A stretch of DNA of 64,000 bases, taken from assembly GCA_963697565.1 (NCBI GenBank), contig CAVOOM010000007.1, positions 434,001-498,000 on the forward strand, written 5' to 3'. The stretch is from CAWFSE01 sp963697565. Its GTDB lineage: Bacteria > Actinomycetota > Actinomycetes > CAVWCF01. The translations under genes and the position numbers were made by a program. Numbering within the stretch: the stretch's first letter is position 1; each line of letters opens with the position of its first letter. Shown here one piece after another: positions 23,470-32,010 of this stretch. Under the pieces are notes generated by a model that worked only from the letters and a program-made list of their open reading frames with translations, searched no databases and was not told the origin of the DNA.

Positions 23470-23629
23470 TGACACGATCTTCGACGCGCGAGCGCGCCGA
23501 GCGCGCCGCCAGGGGTGAGCCTGTCAGCGCGGACCGCGACCCGGTCGGCCCGAGGGCCTGCGGGTGGGAGGTGGCCTCCGCTTGAGGGCCGCCCCAGGGG
23601 ACGGCCGGTCGTGCTGAGAGGGTAGCAGG

Positions 23630-24004
23630 ATGCAGCCGGACGCCGTGAATCCCGCTTCGGAGCCGTCGGACGCCGCAGCGGCCGCTCGCGATATCGCCGA
23701 GGTTCCCGCCGTCGAGGTGATCACGACCGCCGCCGTGCACCTGATGAGCGCCGCGGCCGTCAAGTGCGGGCTCGCCGAGGACGCCGAGGCGCAGGGGCAC
23801 CGCGATCTGGCCGAGGCCCGCGTGCTCATCCAGGCCCTGGCCGGGCTGGTCACCGCCACGGCGCCGGACCTCGGCGGCGCGCACGCCGCCCCGCTGCGCG
23901 ACGGGCTGAAGGCCCTGCAGCTGGCGTTCCGCGAGGCCTCGCCCTACCCCGATGCGCCCGGGGACGGGCCGGGCGAGCGGCTCACCGGACCCGTCTTCGG
24001 GTAG
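23630..24004 (+). CDS. DUF1844 family protein
   Basis: 124 residues of unknown function. The conserved core is VEVITTAAVHLMSAAAVKCGL, then DLAEARVLIQALAGLVTATAPDLG, matching the small helical DUF1844 family that lies next to infC in many actinobacteria. The ATG at 23630 follows AGAGGGTAGCAGG. It is divergent from infC across a 236-base intergenic region and convergent with the SseB-like gene. No membrane segment or catalytic motif is evident. Confidence 0.85.
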   Translation: MQPDAVNPASEPSDAAAAARDIAEVPAVEVITTAAVHLMSAAAVKCGLAEDAEAQGHRDLAEARVLIQALAGLVTATAPDLGGAHAAPLRDGLKALQLAFREASPYPDAPGDGPGERLTGPVFG

Positions 24005-24051
24005 CGCTCAGCCGCGGGGATCCGCGCCCACCGAACCTGGCTGCCCCGGGC

Positions 24052-24777
24052 CTACCCGCGCACGGCGAGCGCGAAGCCGCCCTCCAGGCGGGTCCGCAGC
24101 TCCAGATCGTCCTTGAGCCGCGCGGTCGCCGCCTGCAGGAAGTCCCTCAGGTCCACCCCGGGGGCGTCGACCTCGATGACCACCTCGGGCCCCCCGGGAG
24201 CGGGGTCGTCCGGCGCCGCCAGGCGGACGCGGACCCCCCCGAGGTCGGCCAGCACCTCGGACAGATGGGCGCCCAGCATCGCGTCTCGGTGCGGCTCGAC
24301 CCACTCGCGGTCCTGGGCCAGCGCCCACAGCGCGGGGCCGGCCACCACATGGGACACCGGGCCGGCCAGGTCGAGCAGCAGGGCCTCGCAGCCCTCGGCC
24401 AGCGCAGCCTGCCCGGCCCGCGGACCCTCCACCGGCGCGGGGCGCGCCTGCGGGTTCCAGTCCGCCATCGCCTGGGTCGAGGTGAACGCCGGCAGGCCCC
24501 GATCCCCGTCCGGCCGCTCGATCACCACGCTGGCCATGTGCGAGGACTTCTCGGCCTGGAGCCCGTGGGCCCCCTCCTCGCCCTCGTCGAGGACCGCGAC
24601 CACCGGGACCAGCAGCCGGGCCCGGCGCAGGGCCTCGTGCACCGCGCGGGCCGGGCGCGGCCGGCCCTCGTCCTGCCAGCGGGCGAGGGCCGCGGCAAGG
24701 GCCAGGTCGGCGGAGCCGTCGTCGTCGGCCCGGGGCGGCACGGGCACCGGCCGGCCCTCGAAGCGCGGGTCGCTCAT
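24052..24777 (-). CDS. SseB-like family protein
   Basis: 241 residues. It contains LAAALARWQDEGRPRPARAVHEALRRARLLVPVVAV and a central AFTSTQAMADWNPQARP, the pattern of SseB N-terminal domain proteins common in actinobacteria. The C-terminal part is a further alpha/beta region ending ELRTRLEGGFALAVRG. Function is unknown. The ATG at 24777 overlaps the stop of the upstream carboxyl transferase as ATGA, so the two are probably co-translated. Confidence 0.8.
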   Translation of the reverse strand: MSDPRFEGRPVPVPPRADDDGSADLALAAALARWQDEGRPRPARAVHEALRRARLLVPVVAVLDEGEEGAHGLQAEKSSHMASVVIERPDGDRGLPAFTSTQAMADWNPQARPAPVEGPRAGQAALAEGCEALLLDLAGPVSHVVAGPALWALAQDREWVEPHRDAMLGAHLSEVLADLGGVRVRLAAPDDPAPGGPEVVIEVDAPGVDLRDFLQAATARLKDDLELRTRLEGGFALAVRG

Positions 24778-26309
24778 CGCAGCCCCACCGCCCGGAACCG
24801 CGCCGCGCGCGCCGCCAGCCGGTGGGCGGGGTCGAGTCCGGCCAGATCTGCCAGCTGCCCTGCCAGCGCCGCGGCGACCCGCCCGCAGAAGGCCTCGACC
24901 TCCTCGGCGGCGTCGGGGTGCTCGGCCACGAGGACATCGACGACGCCCGCCTCGGCGAGCTCCGCCGCGCCCACCCCCTGGGCGGCGGCGACCTCGGCCG
25001 CACGCTCGGTGGTCCGGTGGATGAGCTCCGCGGCCCCCTCCGGCGGCAGTGGCGACAGCCAGGCGTGCTGTGCGGCCACCACCCGGTCGGCCGGGACCAG
25101 CGCCAGCGCGGCGCCGCCGGCGCCCTGCCCGAGCAGCAGGCAGACCGTGGGCGGCGGAAACGCGACCAGGTCGGCCAGGCTGCGCGCGATCTCGCCGGCG
25201 AGGCCGCCTTCCTCCGCCTCCCGCGACAGGGCGGCGCCGACGGTGTCGATGACGGTGACGAGCGGCAGCCCGAGGTCGGCCGCCAGCCGCATCCCGCGCC
25301 GGGCCGTGCGCAGCGCCGCCGGGCCGAGCGGGGCGTCGGCGCCCTGCGCCCGCCGGTCCTGGCCGAGCACCACACAGGGGCGGCCGCCGAAGCGGGCGAG
25401 CGCCAGCAGCAGGCCGGGTTCCGACTCCCCCTGCCCGGTGCCGTTGAGCGCGGTGACGTCGGTCGCGGCGATCCGCAGCAGCGCCCGGACCCCGGGGCGC
25501 AGCGGGTCGCGGGAGCGGGTCACCGCCTCCCACGCGGTCGGGGCCGGGCCGCTCGACCGGGACTCCTCGTCCGCGCGGTTGACGATCGCGGCCGCGGCCT
25601 CCGCCGGCAGCGCGCCGACGACGTCCCCGCAGAGCACCCCGAGGGCCTGCGCCGCCACCCGTCCGAGCTCGTCAGCCGACATGACCCCGTCGAGCAGGCT
25701 GTGGGCGTACAGGTTCTCGGCGGTCTGCACGCCAGCTGGGAACGGCGCGCCGTAGAGCGCCTCGTAGACCCGGGGGCCGAGAAAGCCGATCAGGGCGCCC
25801 GGCTCGGCGACCGTGATGTGGCCGAGCGACCCCCAGGAGGCGAACACCCCGCCGGTCGTCGGATGGCGCAGGTAGACGACGTACGGCAGCCCGGCGCGCT
25901 TGTGAGCGGCCACCGCCTGGGTGATCTTCACCATCTGCAGGAACGCGATCGTGCCCTCCTGCATCCGGGTCCCCCCGGAGGTGGGGGCGGCGAGCACCGG
26001 CAGGCGCTCCCGGGTCGCCCGCTCCAGGGCCGCCACCAGGATCTCGGCCGCGATCACCCCGATGGACCCGCCGAGGAAACCGAACTCCCCCGCCACGATC
26101 ACCACCCGCCGGCCGCCGACGCTGCCCTCGCCGGCGATGAGCGACTCGCGTTCGCCGCTGCGCTCACGGGCCGCGGCGAGGTCGGCGGCATAGGCGGCGT
26201 CCGGCTCGCGGGCCAGTGCCACGAGGGGGGTCGGCCACTCCCGCCAGCTGCCCGGGTCGAGCACGTGGGCCAGCAGGTCCCGCGCGCCGGGCCGGCGCGC
26301 ATCGCTCAC
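24774..26309 (-). CDS. fused acetyl-CoA carboxylase carboxyltransferase, beta and alpha lobes
   Basis: It transfers carboxyl from carboxybiotin to acetyl-CoA. The N-terminal lobe is AccD-like (GGSIGVIAAEILVAALER, APTSGGTRMQEGTIAFLQMVK, RHPTTGGVFASWGSLG, EPGALIGFLGPRV). The C-terminal lobe is AccA-like (GLPLVTVIDTVGAALSREAE, LGQGAGGAALALVPADRV, SPLPPEGAAELI). The N-terminal Zn ribbon of AccD is absent. 511 residues, intact. No biotin carrier or biotin carboxylase gene is nearby, so those subunits must be encoded elsewhere. A related short-chain acyl-CoA substrate cannot be excluded. Confidence 0.88.
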   Translation of the reverse strand: MSDARRPGARDLLAHVLDPGSWREWPTPLVALAREPDAAYAADLAAARERSGERESLIAGEGSVGGRRVVIVAGEFGFLGGSIGVIAAEILVAALERATRERLPVLAAPTSGGTRMQEGTIAFLQMVKITQAVAAHKRAGLPYVVYLRHPTTGGVFASWGSLGHITVAEPGALIGFLGPRVYEALYGAPFPAGVQTAENLYAHSLLDGVMSADELGRVAAQALGVLCGDVVGALPAEAAAAIVNRADEESRSSGPAPTAWEAVTRSRDPLRPGVRALLRIAATDVTALNGTGQGESEPGLLLALARFGGRPCVVLGQDRRAQGADAPLGPAALRTARRGMRLAADLGLPLVTVIDTVGAALSREAEEGGLAGEIARSLADLVAFPPPTVCLLLGQGAGGAALALVPADRVVAAQHAWLSPLPPEGAAELIHRTTERAAEVAAAQGVGAAELAEAGVVDVLVAEHPDAAEEVEAFCGRVAAALAGQLADLAGLDPAHRLAARAARFRAVGLR

Positions 26310-26346
26310 GGCGACCTCCTCGGGGGCTTGCTGCGGTCGCCCGCCG

Positions 26347-27212
26347 TCACAGCCGGCAGGCGTGGATGTCGGTGACGAGGATCCCGCGGGCGCCGAGCTC
26401 CCACAGGGCGTCCATCACCGGGTTGGTGTCGCGGCGGGGCACCATCGCGCGCACCGCGACCCAGCCACTCGCGATGCAGCGGCGAGACGGTCGGCGACTC
26501 GATCCCGGGGGTCAGCGCGCAGGCGGCATCGACCAGCTCGGCCCGCACGTCGTAGTCCATCATCACGTAGGTCCGCGCCACGATGACGCCCCGCAGCCGG
26601 CGGACGAGCTGGTCGACGGCGGGTCCACGCCCGGGTCGGCCCGGCCGATCCGGAGCGACGCACCAGCACGGCCCCGCTGCACCAGGATCGGGTCGCCGAA
26701 CACCTCAAGCCCGGCGTGCCGCAAGCGTCGTGCCGGTCTCGACGACGTCGGCGATCGACGTCGGCCACGCCCAGGCGCACGGACGTCTCGACGGCGCCGT
26801 CCAGGCGGATCACCTTGCGGCTGGACGCCGCGGTGCTCCAGGTGGCGCTGCACGAGCCCCGGGTACGACGTGGCGATCCGCAGCCCGCGCGAGGCCGGCA
26901 CTCGGCCCGGGCCGTGCCGGGCATGGCGCGAACCGGAACGTCGAGCGGGCGAACCCGAGCTGCGAGCACCTCGTCGGCCTCGGCCCCGGAGTCCAGCAGC
27001 AGGTCGCGGCCGGTGATGCCCACGTCGAGCCGGCCCGAGCCGACGTAGATGGCGATGTCGCGCGGGCGCAGGAAGAAGAACTCGGTGTCGTTGTCCGGGT
27101 CCTGCAGCACCAGCTCGCGCACGTCGCCGCGCTGGCGGTAGCCCGCCTCGCGCAGCATCTCGGCGGCGGGCTCGGCCAGGGAGCCCTTGTTCGGGACGGC
27201 GATCCGCAGCAC
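26347..27212 (-). CDS. hisG: ATP phosphoribosyltransferase (many frameshifts)
   Basis: This is the first enzyme of histidine synthesis. The start MLRIAVPNKGSLAEPAAEMLREAGY and RPRDIAIYVGSGRLDVGITGRD are unmistakable. The remainder can only be read by changing frame about eight times between 26966 and 26466, each change a gain of one base: QLGFARSTFRFA, then GLRIATSYPGLVQRHLEHRGV, KVIRLDGAVETSVRLGVADV, IADVVETGTT, RHAGLEVFGDPILVQR, VDQLVRRLRGVIVARTYVMMDYDV, TPGIESPTVSPLHREW, and VAVRAMVPRRDTNPVMDALWEL ending HACRL. About 285 residues, the long form with the C-terminal regulatory domain. The family call is secure. Whether the gene works depends on whether the shifts are real. Confidence 0.85.
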
Positions 27213-27275
27213 GGGGACGTCGGTCTCCTGGATGGTGGGCGGTCGTGGGGCTGGAGCCGGCCGGAGGCGGGCCGG

Positions 27276-27541
27276 CTAGAGCCGGGCGTAGACATCGTCG
27301 AGGGTGAGGCCCGTTGGCGAGCATCATGCACCTGGACGTGGTAGAGCAGCTGGGCGATCTCCTCGGCGGTCCGCTCGTCGGTCTCATGGACCGCGGCCAT
27401 CCATGCCTCGGCGGCCTCCTCGACCAGCTTCTTGCCGATGGCGTGCGGGCCGGCCTCCAGCAGGCGGACCGTCGCCGAGCCCTCCGGCCGGTAGGCGTCG
27501 CGGACCTGCAGCTCGCCGAACAGCTCCTCGAACGTCTTCAT
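27276..27541 (-). CDS. hisE: phosphoribosyl-ATP pyrophosphatase (frameshifted)
   Basis: This is the second step of histidine synthesis. MKTFEELFGELQVRDAYRPEGS and GKKLVEEAAEAWMAAVHE carry the MazG-like acidic metal site. Two extra bases near 27324 and 27312 break the end; removing both restores LLYHVQVMMLANGLTLDDVYARL and the TAG at 27276. About 87 residues, the normal length. It lies 63 bases before hisG in a hisE-hisG pair, the usual actinobacterial arrangement separate from the main his operon. Confidence 0.92.
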
Positions 27542-27613
27542 GCGGGCTCCCAGGGCGGCACGCGGCAGGTGGGTCAGGTGGGTCGGGGCCAGCCTACGGC
27601 GGCACCGCCCGGC

Positions 27614-28096
27614 CTAGCCGCCCGCCCTGATCGCGCGCAGCACGAGGGCGGTCGCGAGGGCCGCCTCGACCGCCTCGGCCCCCTTGTCCTCGCGCGATCC
27701 CGGCAGCCCCGCGCGGTCGAGGGCCTGCGCGTCGGTGTCGCAGGTGAGCAGCCCGAAGCCGACCGGCACGCCGGTGTCGAGGGCGACGCGGGCCAGCCCG
27801 TCCGTGGCCGCCCCGCAGACGTACTCGAAGTGCGGGGTGCCGCCGCGGATCACGACCCCGAGGGCGATCACGGCGCCGTAGCCGGCGGCGGCGAGCTCGC
27901 GGGCGACCACGGGCAGCTCGAACGAGCCCGGGACCCGCCACACGGCGACGTCCGTGACCCCGGCGGCCGCCAGGGCCCGATGGGCGCCGGCCAGCAGGCC
28001 GTCCATCACCGGCTGGTGCCACTGCGCGGCCACCACGGCGACGCGCAGGCCCGCCGCGCCGTCAACGGAGAGGTCCGGGCTGCCGGATCCGCTCAT
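27614..28096 (-). CDS. ribH: 6,7-dimethyl-8-ribityllumazine synthase
   Basis: The penultimate riboflavin step. 160 residues, intact. Motifs are GSFELPVVARELAAAGYGAVIALGVVIRG (substrate loop), TPHFEYVCGAATDGL (catalytic His region) and GVPVGFGLLTCDT. It starts three bases after the ribBA stop, as the last gene of the rib operon. Confidence 0.97.
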   Translation of the reverse strand: MSGSGSPDLSVDGAAGLRVAVVAAQWHQPVMDGLLAGAHRALAAAGVTDVAVWRVPGSFELPVVARELAAAGYGAVIALGVVIRGGTPHFEYVCGAATDGLARVALDTGVPVGFGLLTCDTDAQALDRAGLPGSREDKGAEAVEAALATALVLRAIRAGG

Positions 28097-28099
28097 CGG

Positions 28100-29389
28100 T
28101 CAGGCCTCCATTCCGGGTGCTGGGGCGGGCGGCGCCGGCTCATCGCCGGGCAGGTCCTCGGGCAGGTCGTGGCCCATCCGGTCGCGCTTGGTCTGCAGGT
28201 AGCGCAGGTTGTGCGGGGTCGGCGCGATCTCCAACGGCAGCCGCTCGGCGATGGTCAGGCCGTAGCCCTCCAGCCCGGCGCGCTTGGCGGGGTTGTTGGT
28301 GAGCAGCCGCATCGAGTGGATCCCCAGGTCGGCGAGGATCTGGGCGCCGGTGCCGTAGTCGCGCGCGTCGGCGGGCAGGCCGAGCTCGAGGTTGGCGTCG
28401 ACGGTGTCGGCCCCGCCGTCCTGCAGCTGGTAGGCCTGCAGCTTGTGCACCAGGCCGATCCCGCGGCCCTCGTGCCCGCGCACGTACAGCACGACCCCGC
28501 GGCCCTCGCGCGGCGACCCGGTCCAGCGCCGCCTCCAGCTGCGGTCCGCAGTCGCAGCGCAGCGACCCGAGCACGTCGCCGGTGAGGCACTCGGAGTGCA
28601 CGCGGACCAGCACGTCCTCGCCGTCGCCGATCTCGCCCATCACGAGGGCGACGTGCTCGTAGTCGTCGAGCGAGCTGCGGTAGCCGACCGCGCGGAACTC
28701 CCCGTGCACGGTCGGCAGCCAGGTCTCGGCGACCCGCTGGACGAGCCGCTCGTACCGGCGGCGGTAGGCGATCAGATCGGCGATCGAGACCATCGCCAGG
28801 CCGTGCTCGTCGCAGAACGCGCGCAGCGCGGGGGCCCGCATCATCGAGCCGTCGTCGTGGACGACCTCGCAGATCGCGGCCGCCGGGTTGAGCCCCGCCA
28901 GCCGGGCCAGGTCGGCGGCGGCCTCGGTGTGGCCGGGACGACGCAGCACGCCGCCCTCGACGGCGCGCAGCGGGAAGACGTGGCCCGGCCGGGTCAGCTC
29001 GTTCGACTCGGTGGCGCTGTCGGCGAGCACCCGGATGGTGTGGGCGCGGTCCTTGGCCGAGATGCCGGTGTGCACCCCGTCGCGGGCGTCGACGCGACAC
29101 GGTGTACGCGGTGCCCTTGCGGTCCTGGTTGACCATCGTCATCGGCGGCAGCCCGAGCCGATCGAGGTCGGCGGCCCTCCATCGCGACGCAGAGCACGCC
29201 GGAGCTGTACCGGATCATGAAGCCGACCAAGGCGGGCGTCGCCTTGCTGGCGGCGAAGACGAGGTCGCCCTCGTTCTCGCGGTCCTCGTCGTCGACCACG
29301 ACGATGGCCCGCCCGGCCCGCAGCTCCTCAAGGGCGCGCTCGATCGAATCCAGGCGCACCTCCTCGACAGGCGGGGTCTCGGTGCTCAT
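28100..29389 (-). CDS. ribBA: 3,4-dihydroxy-2-butanone 4-phosphate synthase / GTP cyclohydrolase II (frameshifted)
   Basis: It is bifunctional, feeding both branches of riboflavin synthesis. The N-terminal DHBP synthase part shows VVVDDEDRENEGDLVFAASKA and, after shifts, RPGHVFPLRAVEGGVLRRPGHTEAA. The C-terminal cyclohydrolase II part shows VRVHSECLTGDVLGSLRCDCG (Zn cysteines) and VLYVRGHEGRGIGL. Three gains of one base, near 29175, 29095 and 28523, split the frame; removing them joins all parts with about 428 residues. ATG at 29389 overlaps the ribE stop as ATGA. Confidence 0.93.
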
Positions 29390-29983
29390 GCCTGGGCCCC
29401 CAGCAGCCGCTCGACGTGCTTGGCGATGACGTCGACCTCCAGGTTGACCGGGTCCCCGGCCTGCTTGCGGCCGAGCGTCGTGGCCGCCAGCGTGGTCGGG
29501 ATCAGGCTGACCGTGAACCGGTCCGCGCCAGCCTGGACCACGGTCAGGCTGACCCCGTCGACGGTGATCGACCCCTTCTCCACCACATAGCGCGCGAGGG
29601 CGGCCGGCAGCGAGATCTCGACGACCTCCCAGTGCTCGCTCGGCGTGCGGGCCTCGATCACCCCCACCCCGTCGACGTGGCCCTGGACGAGGTGTCCGCC
29701 GAGGCGGGTGGCCAGGGTCACCGGCCGCTCCAGGTTGACCGGCCGGCCCGGCGACAGGGCGCCCAGGGTGGTGCGGCTGAGCGTCTCGGCCATCACGTCG
29801 GCGGTGAAGACGCCCTCGGCGTGGTCCACCACCGTCAGGCAGACGCCGTCGACGGCGATCGAGTCGCCCTGTCGCCGCGTCCGAGACCACCAGCGGGCCG
29901 CGGATCGACAGCCGGGCGGCCTGGTCGGGCAGCGGCTCGACGGCCACCACCTCGCCGAGCTCCTCAACGATTCCGGTGAACAC
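29386..29983 (-). CDS. ribE: riboflavin synthase alpha subunit (frameshifted)
   Basis: It dismutates lumazine to riboflavin. Two lumazine-binding repeats are visible: MFTGIVEELGEVVAVE (start) with DSIAVDGVCLTVVDH, and LVQGHVDGVGVIEAR with GSITVDGVSLTVVQA. One extra base near 29877 splits the first repeat; removing it restores SDAAQGDSIAVDG. GTG at 29983 has AAAGGAGCG upstream. About 198 residues. The same product is called ribC or ribB in some genomes. Confidence 0.93.
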
Positions 29984-29984
29984 G

Positions 29985-31004
29985 TCACCGCTCCTTTCGC
30001 GGGATGGTGGCTCGAATCCGGACGTCGTCGCCGACCCGTTCGACGGACTCCAGCTCCAGGCGGAGCGCATCGCCAATCGAGGCGATGCCTGCATCCGCGA
30101 GGGCCGCCGGCCCGGCGCCGAGCAGGGCGGGGGCCAGGTAGGCGGTGACCCGGTCGACCGCCCCGGCCTGGAGGAAGGCCCCCGCCAGGGTCGGGCCGCC
30201 CTCGAGCAGCACCGAGCGGACCCCGCGTTCGTACAGGTCGGCGAGCGCCGCAAGCGGGTCTCGGGTGGCGAGGGTGACCGCCCGGCCGGCCAGCCGCGAG
30301 CCGGCCGGCAAGGGGCGGCGGCCGACGACGACGGCCAGCGGCTGCCGGCCGTCCGCGGGCGCCGGTCGCACGTCGAGGGAGGGGTCGTCGGCCAGGGCCG
30401 TCCCGGTCCCCACGACCACGGCGTCGACCTGGTCGCGCAGGGTGTGCACCTCGGCGCGCGCCTGCGGCCCAGTGATCCACCGCGACGTGCCGTCGGCGGC
30501 GGCGCTGCGGCCGTCGAGGGTCGCCGCCCACTTCCAGTGGACGTGGGGGCGGCCCAGCCGGGCGGCGAGCAGCCAGGCCTCGTTGCCGCGCCTGGCCTCC
30601 TCGGCGAGCAGGCCCGCCTCGACCTCGACTCCGGCGGCGCGCAGGCGGCCGGCGCCTCCGGACGCCACCTCGGTCGGATCGGACACGGCGTACACCACCC
30701 GGGCGACGCCGGCGGCGATCAGGGCGTCGGAGCACGGGCCCGTCCGCCCGGTGTGGGCGCACGGCTCAAGGGTGACGACGGCGGTGCCGCCGCGCGCCGA
30801 ATCCCCCGCCTCGGCCAGCGCACGCACCTCGGCGTGGGCGCCGCCGCCGGCCCGCACGTGGAAGCCCTCGCCGACGGCCTCGCCCCGGGCATCGAGGACC
30901 ACGCAGCCGACGACCGGGTTGGGCGAGGTGCGACCCAGCCCGCGGGCGGCCAGCGCCACGGCGCGGGACATCGCCTCGCGCTCGGCGGTGCTGGCCTTGT
31001 CCAT
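29985..31004 (-). CDS. ribD: riboflavin biosynthesis deaminase/reductase
   Basis: It is bifunctional and the first gene after the FMN riboswitch. The N-terminal deaminase has the Zn motif HAEV and PCAHTGRTGPC, and the C-terminal reductase has KWAATLDGRSAAADGTSRWITG and RSVLLEGGPTLAGAFL. 339 residues, intact. I chose ATG at 31004 (MDKASTAEREAMSRAV), the first start after the riboswitch; the ribosome binding site is weak (CCAAGAG), which fits control through leader structure. Confidence 0.95.
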   Translation of the reverse strand: MDKASTAEREAMSRAVALAARGLGRTSPNPVVGCVVLDARGEAVGEGFHVRAGGGAHAEVRALAEAGDSARGGTAVVTLEPCAHTGRTGPCSDALIAAGVARVVYAVSDPTEVASGGAGRLRAAGVEVEAGLLAEEARRGNEAWLLAARLGRPHVHWKWAATLDGRSAAADGTSRWITGPQARAEVHTLRDQVDAVVVGTGTALADDPSLDVRPAPADGRQPLAVVVGRRPLPAGSRLAGRAVTLATRDPLAALADLYERGVRSVLLEGGPTLAGAFLQAGAVDRVTAYLAPALLGAGPAALADAGIASIGDALRLELESVERVGDDVRIRATIPRKER

Positions 31005-31068
31005 CTCTTGGGCTATCCATCCCTTGCGCTCGCGTGCTCGTGCGGCGCATCCCGGGGCGCGTGCGCGA

Positions 31069-31101
31069 AGCCGTCCCGGCCGCATGCGGCGGCCGACGGC
31101 T
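31069..31101 (-). promoter_or_regulatory. hairpin in the FMN riboswitch expression platform
   Basis: AGCCGTC-GGCCGC pairs with GCGGCC-GACGGCT around a short loop, directly after the aptamer and about 65 bases before ribD. It could be the switching terminator or anti-antiterminator. There is no poly-U run, so control at the level of translation is also possible. Confidence 0.5.
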
Positions 31102-31103
31102 CC

Positions 31104-31253
31104 GGCGCGCCGCCTCCCCTCCGGACTCTCACCGTCGGCCCCGGAGTTCCACCGGGTCAACCGCCCGGGCCGGCCGGCATGGGGCGCCGGGGGCCGCGGA
31201 CGGGTCGCGGGCTGTCACCGCCGGTTCGGACTTGCACCGACCCCGGGGCGCGC
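31104..31253 (-). promoter_or_regulatory. FMN riboswitch (RFN element)
   Basis: The minus-strand RNA carries the RFN signature in order: GGGGUCGGUGCAAGUCCGAA, ACCGGCGGUGACAGCCCGCGA, then GGUGGAACUCCGGGGCCGACG and GUGAGAGUCCGGAGGG. The outer helix is closed by GCGCGCC with GGCGCGC. It lies in the 315-base gap between rpe and ribD and should lower expression of ribD-ribE-ribBA-ribH when FMN is plentiful. The remainder of that gap shows no gene. Confidence 0.93.
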
Positions 31254-31319
31254 TGTTCGTCGCGCCCATCGTCCCACACCGCGCTCTCGTCGCGGCCCGC
31301 GCCCGACGAGGCGCCGGGG

Positions 31320-31982
31320 TCAGCGGGCGGCGGCCTCGGCCAGCGCGCGAAGCGCGCGCACGGTCGCGTCCGGGTCGTCGGCGGAGTAGACCGCCGAGCC
31401 GGCGACGAACACGTCGGCCCCTGCCTCCGCGCAACGTTCGATGGTCTCGGCGGAGACCCCGCCGTCCACCTGCAGCCACACCTCGCCGCCGCGGCGGTCG
31501 AGCAGCTCGCGGGCGCGCGCCACCTTGGGCAGGCAGAGGTCCAGGAACCGCTGCCCCCCGAAGCCCGGCTCGACGGTCATCACCAGCAGCATGTCCAGCT
31601 CGCCCAGCAGCTCCTCGTACGGGTCGACGGGGGTCGCGGGCTTGAGGGCCATCCCGGCGCGGGCCCCAAGTCGGCGCAGCTCGCGGGCCAGCCGAACGGG
31701 CGCGTGGGCGGCCTCGACGTGGAAGGTCACGCTGGCGGCGCCCGCCTCGGCGTACTCCGGCGCCCAGCGGTCGGGGTCGTCGATCATCAGGTGGCAGTCG
31801 ATCGGCAGGGCCGACACCCGCGCGAGCGACTCGACCACCGGCAGGCCCAGGGTCAGGTTGGGCACGAAGTGGCCGTCCATCACGTCCACGTGCACCCAGT
31901 CGGCCGAGCCGACCGCCGCGATCTCCTCGCCGAGCCGCGCGAAGTCGGCCGACAGCAGGCTGGGCGCGATCTGGATCCCCAC
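31320..31982 (-). CDS. rpe: ribulose-phosphate 3-epimerase
   Basis: A pentose phosphate pathway TIM barrel. It has IAPSLLSADFARLGEEIAA, the metal-binding VHVDVMDGHFVPNLTLG, the His in CHLMIDDPDRW, and MTVEPGFGGQRFL. 220 residues, intact. The GTG start at 31982 opens VGIQIAPSLL. It follows rsmB by 28 bases. Confidence 0.97.
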   Translation of the reverse strand: MGIQIAPSLLSADFARLGEEIAAVGSADWVHVDVMDGHFVPNLTLGLPVVESLARVSALPIDCHLMIDDPDRWAPEYAEAGAASVTFHVEAAHAPVRLARELRRLGARAGMALKPATPVDPYEELLGELDMLLVMTVEPGFGGQRFLDLCLPKVARARELLDRRGGEVWLQVDGGVSAETIERCAEAGADVFVAGSAVYSADDPDATVRALRALAEAAAR

Positions 31983-32010
31983 GGCGCGCACTCTACGGCT
32001 GAGGCGGCGC

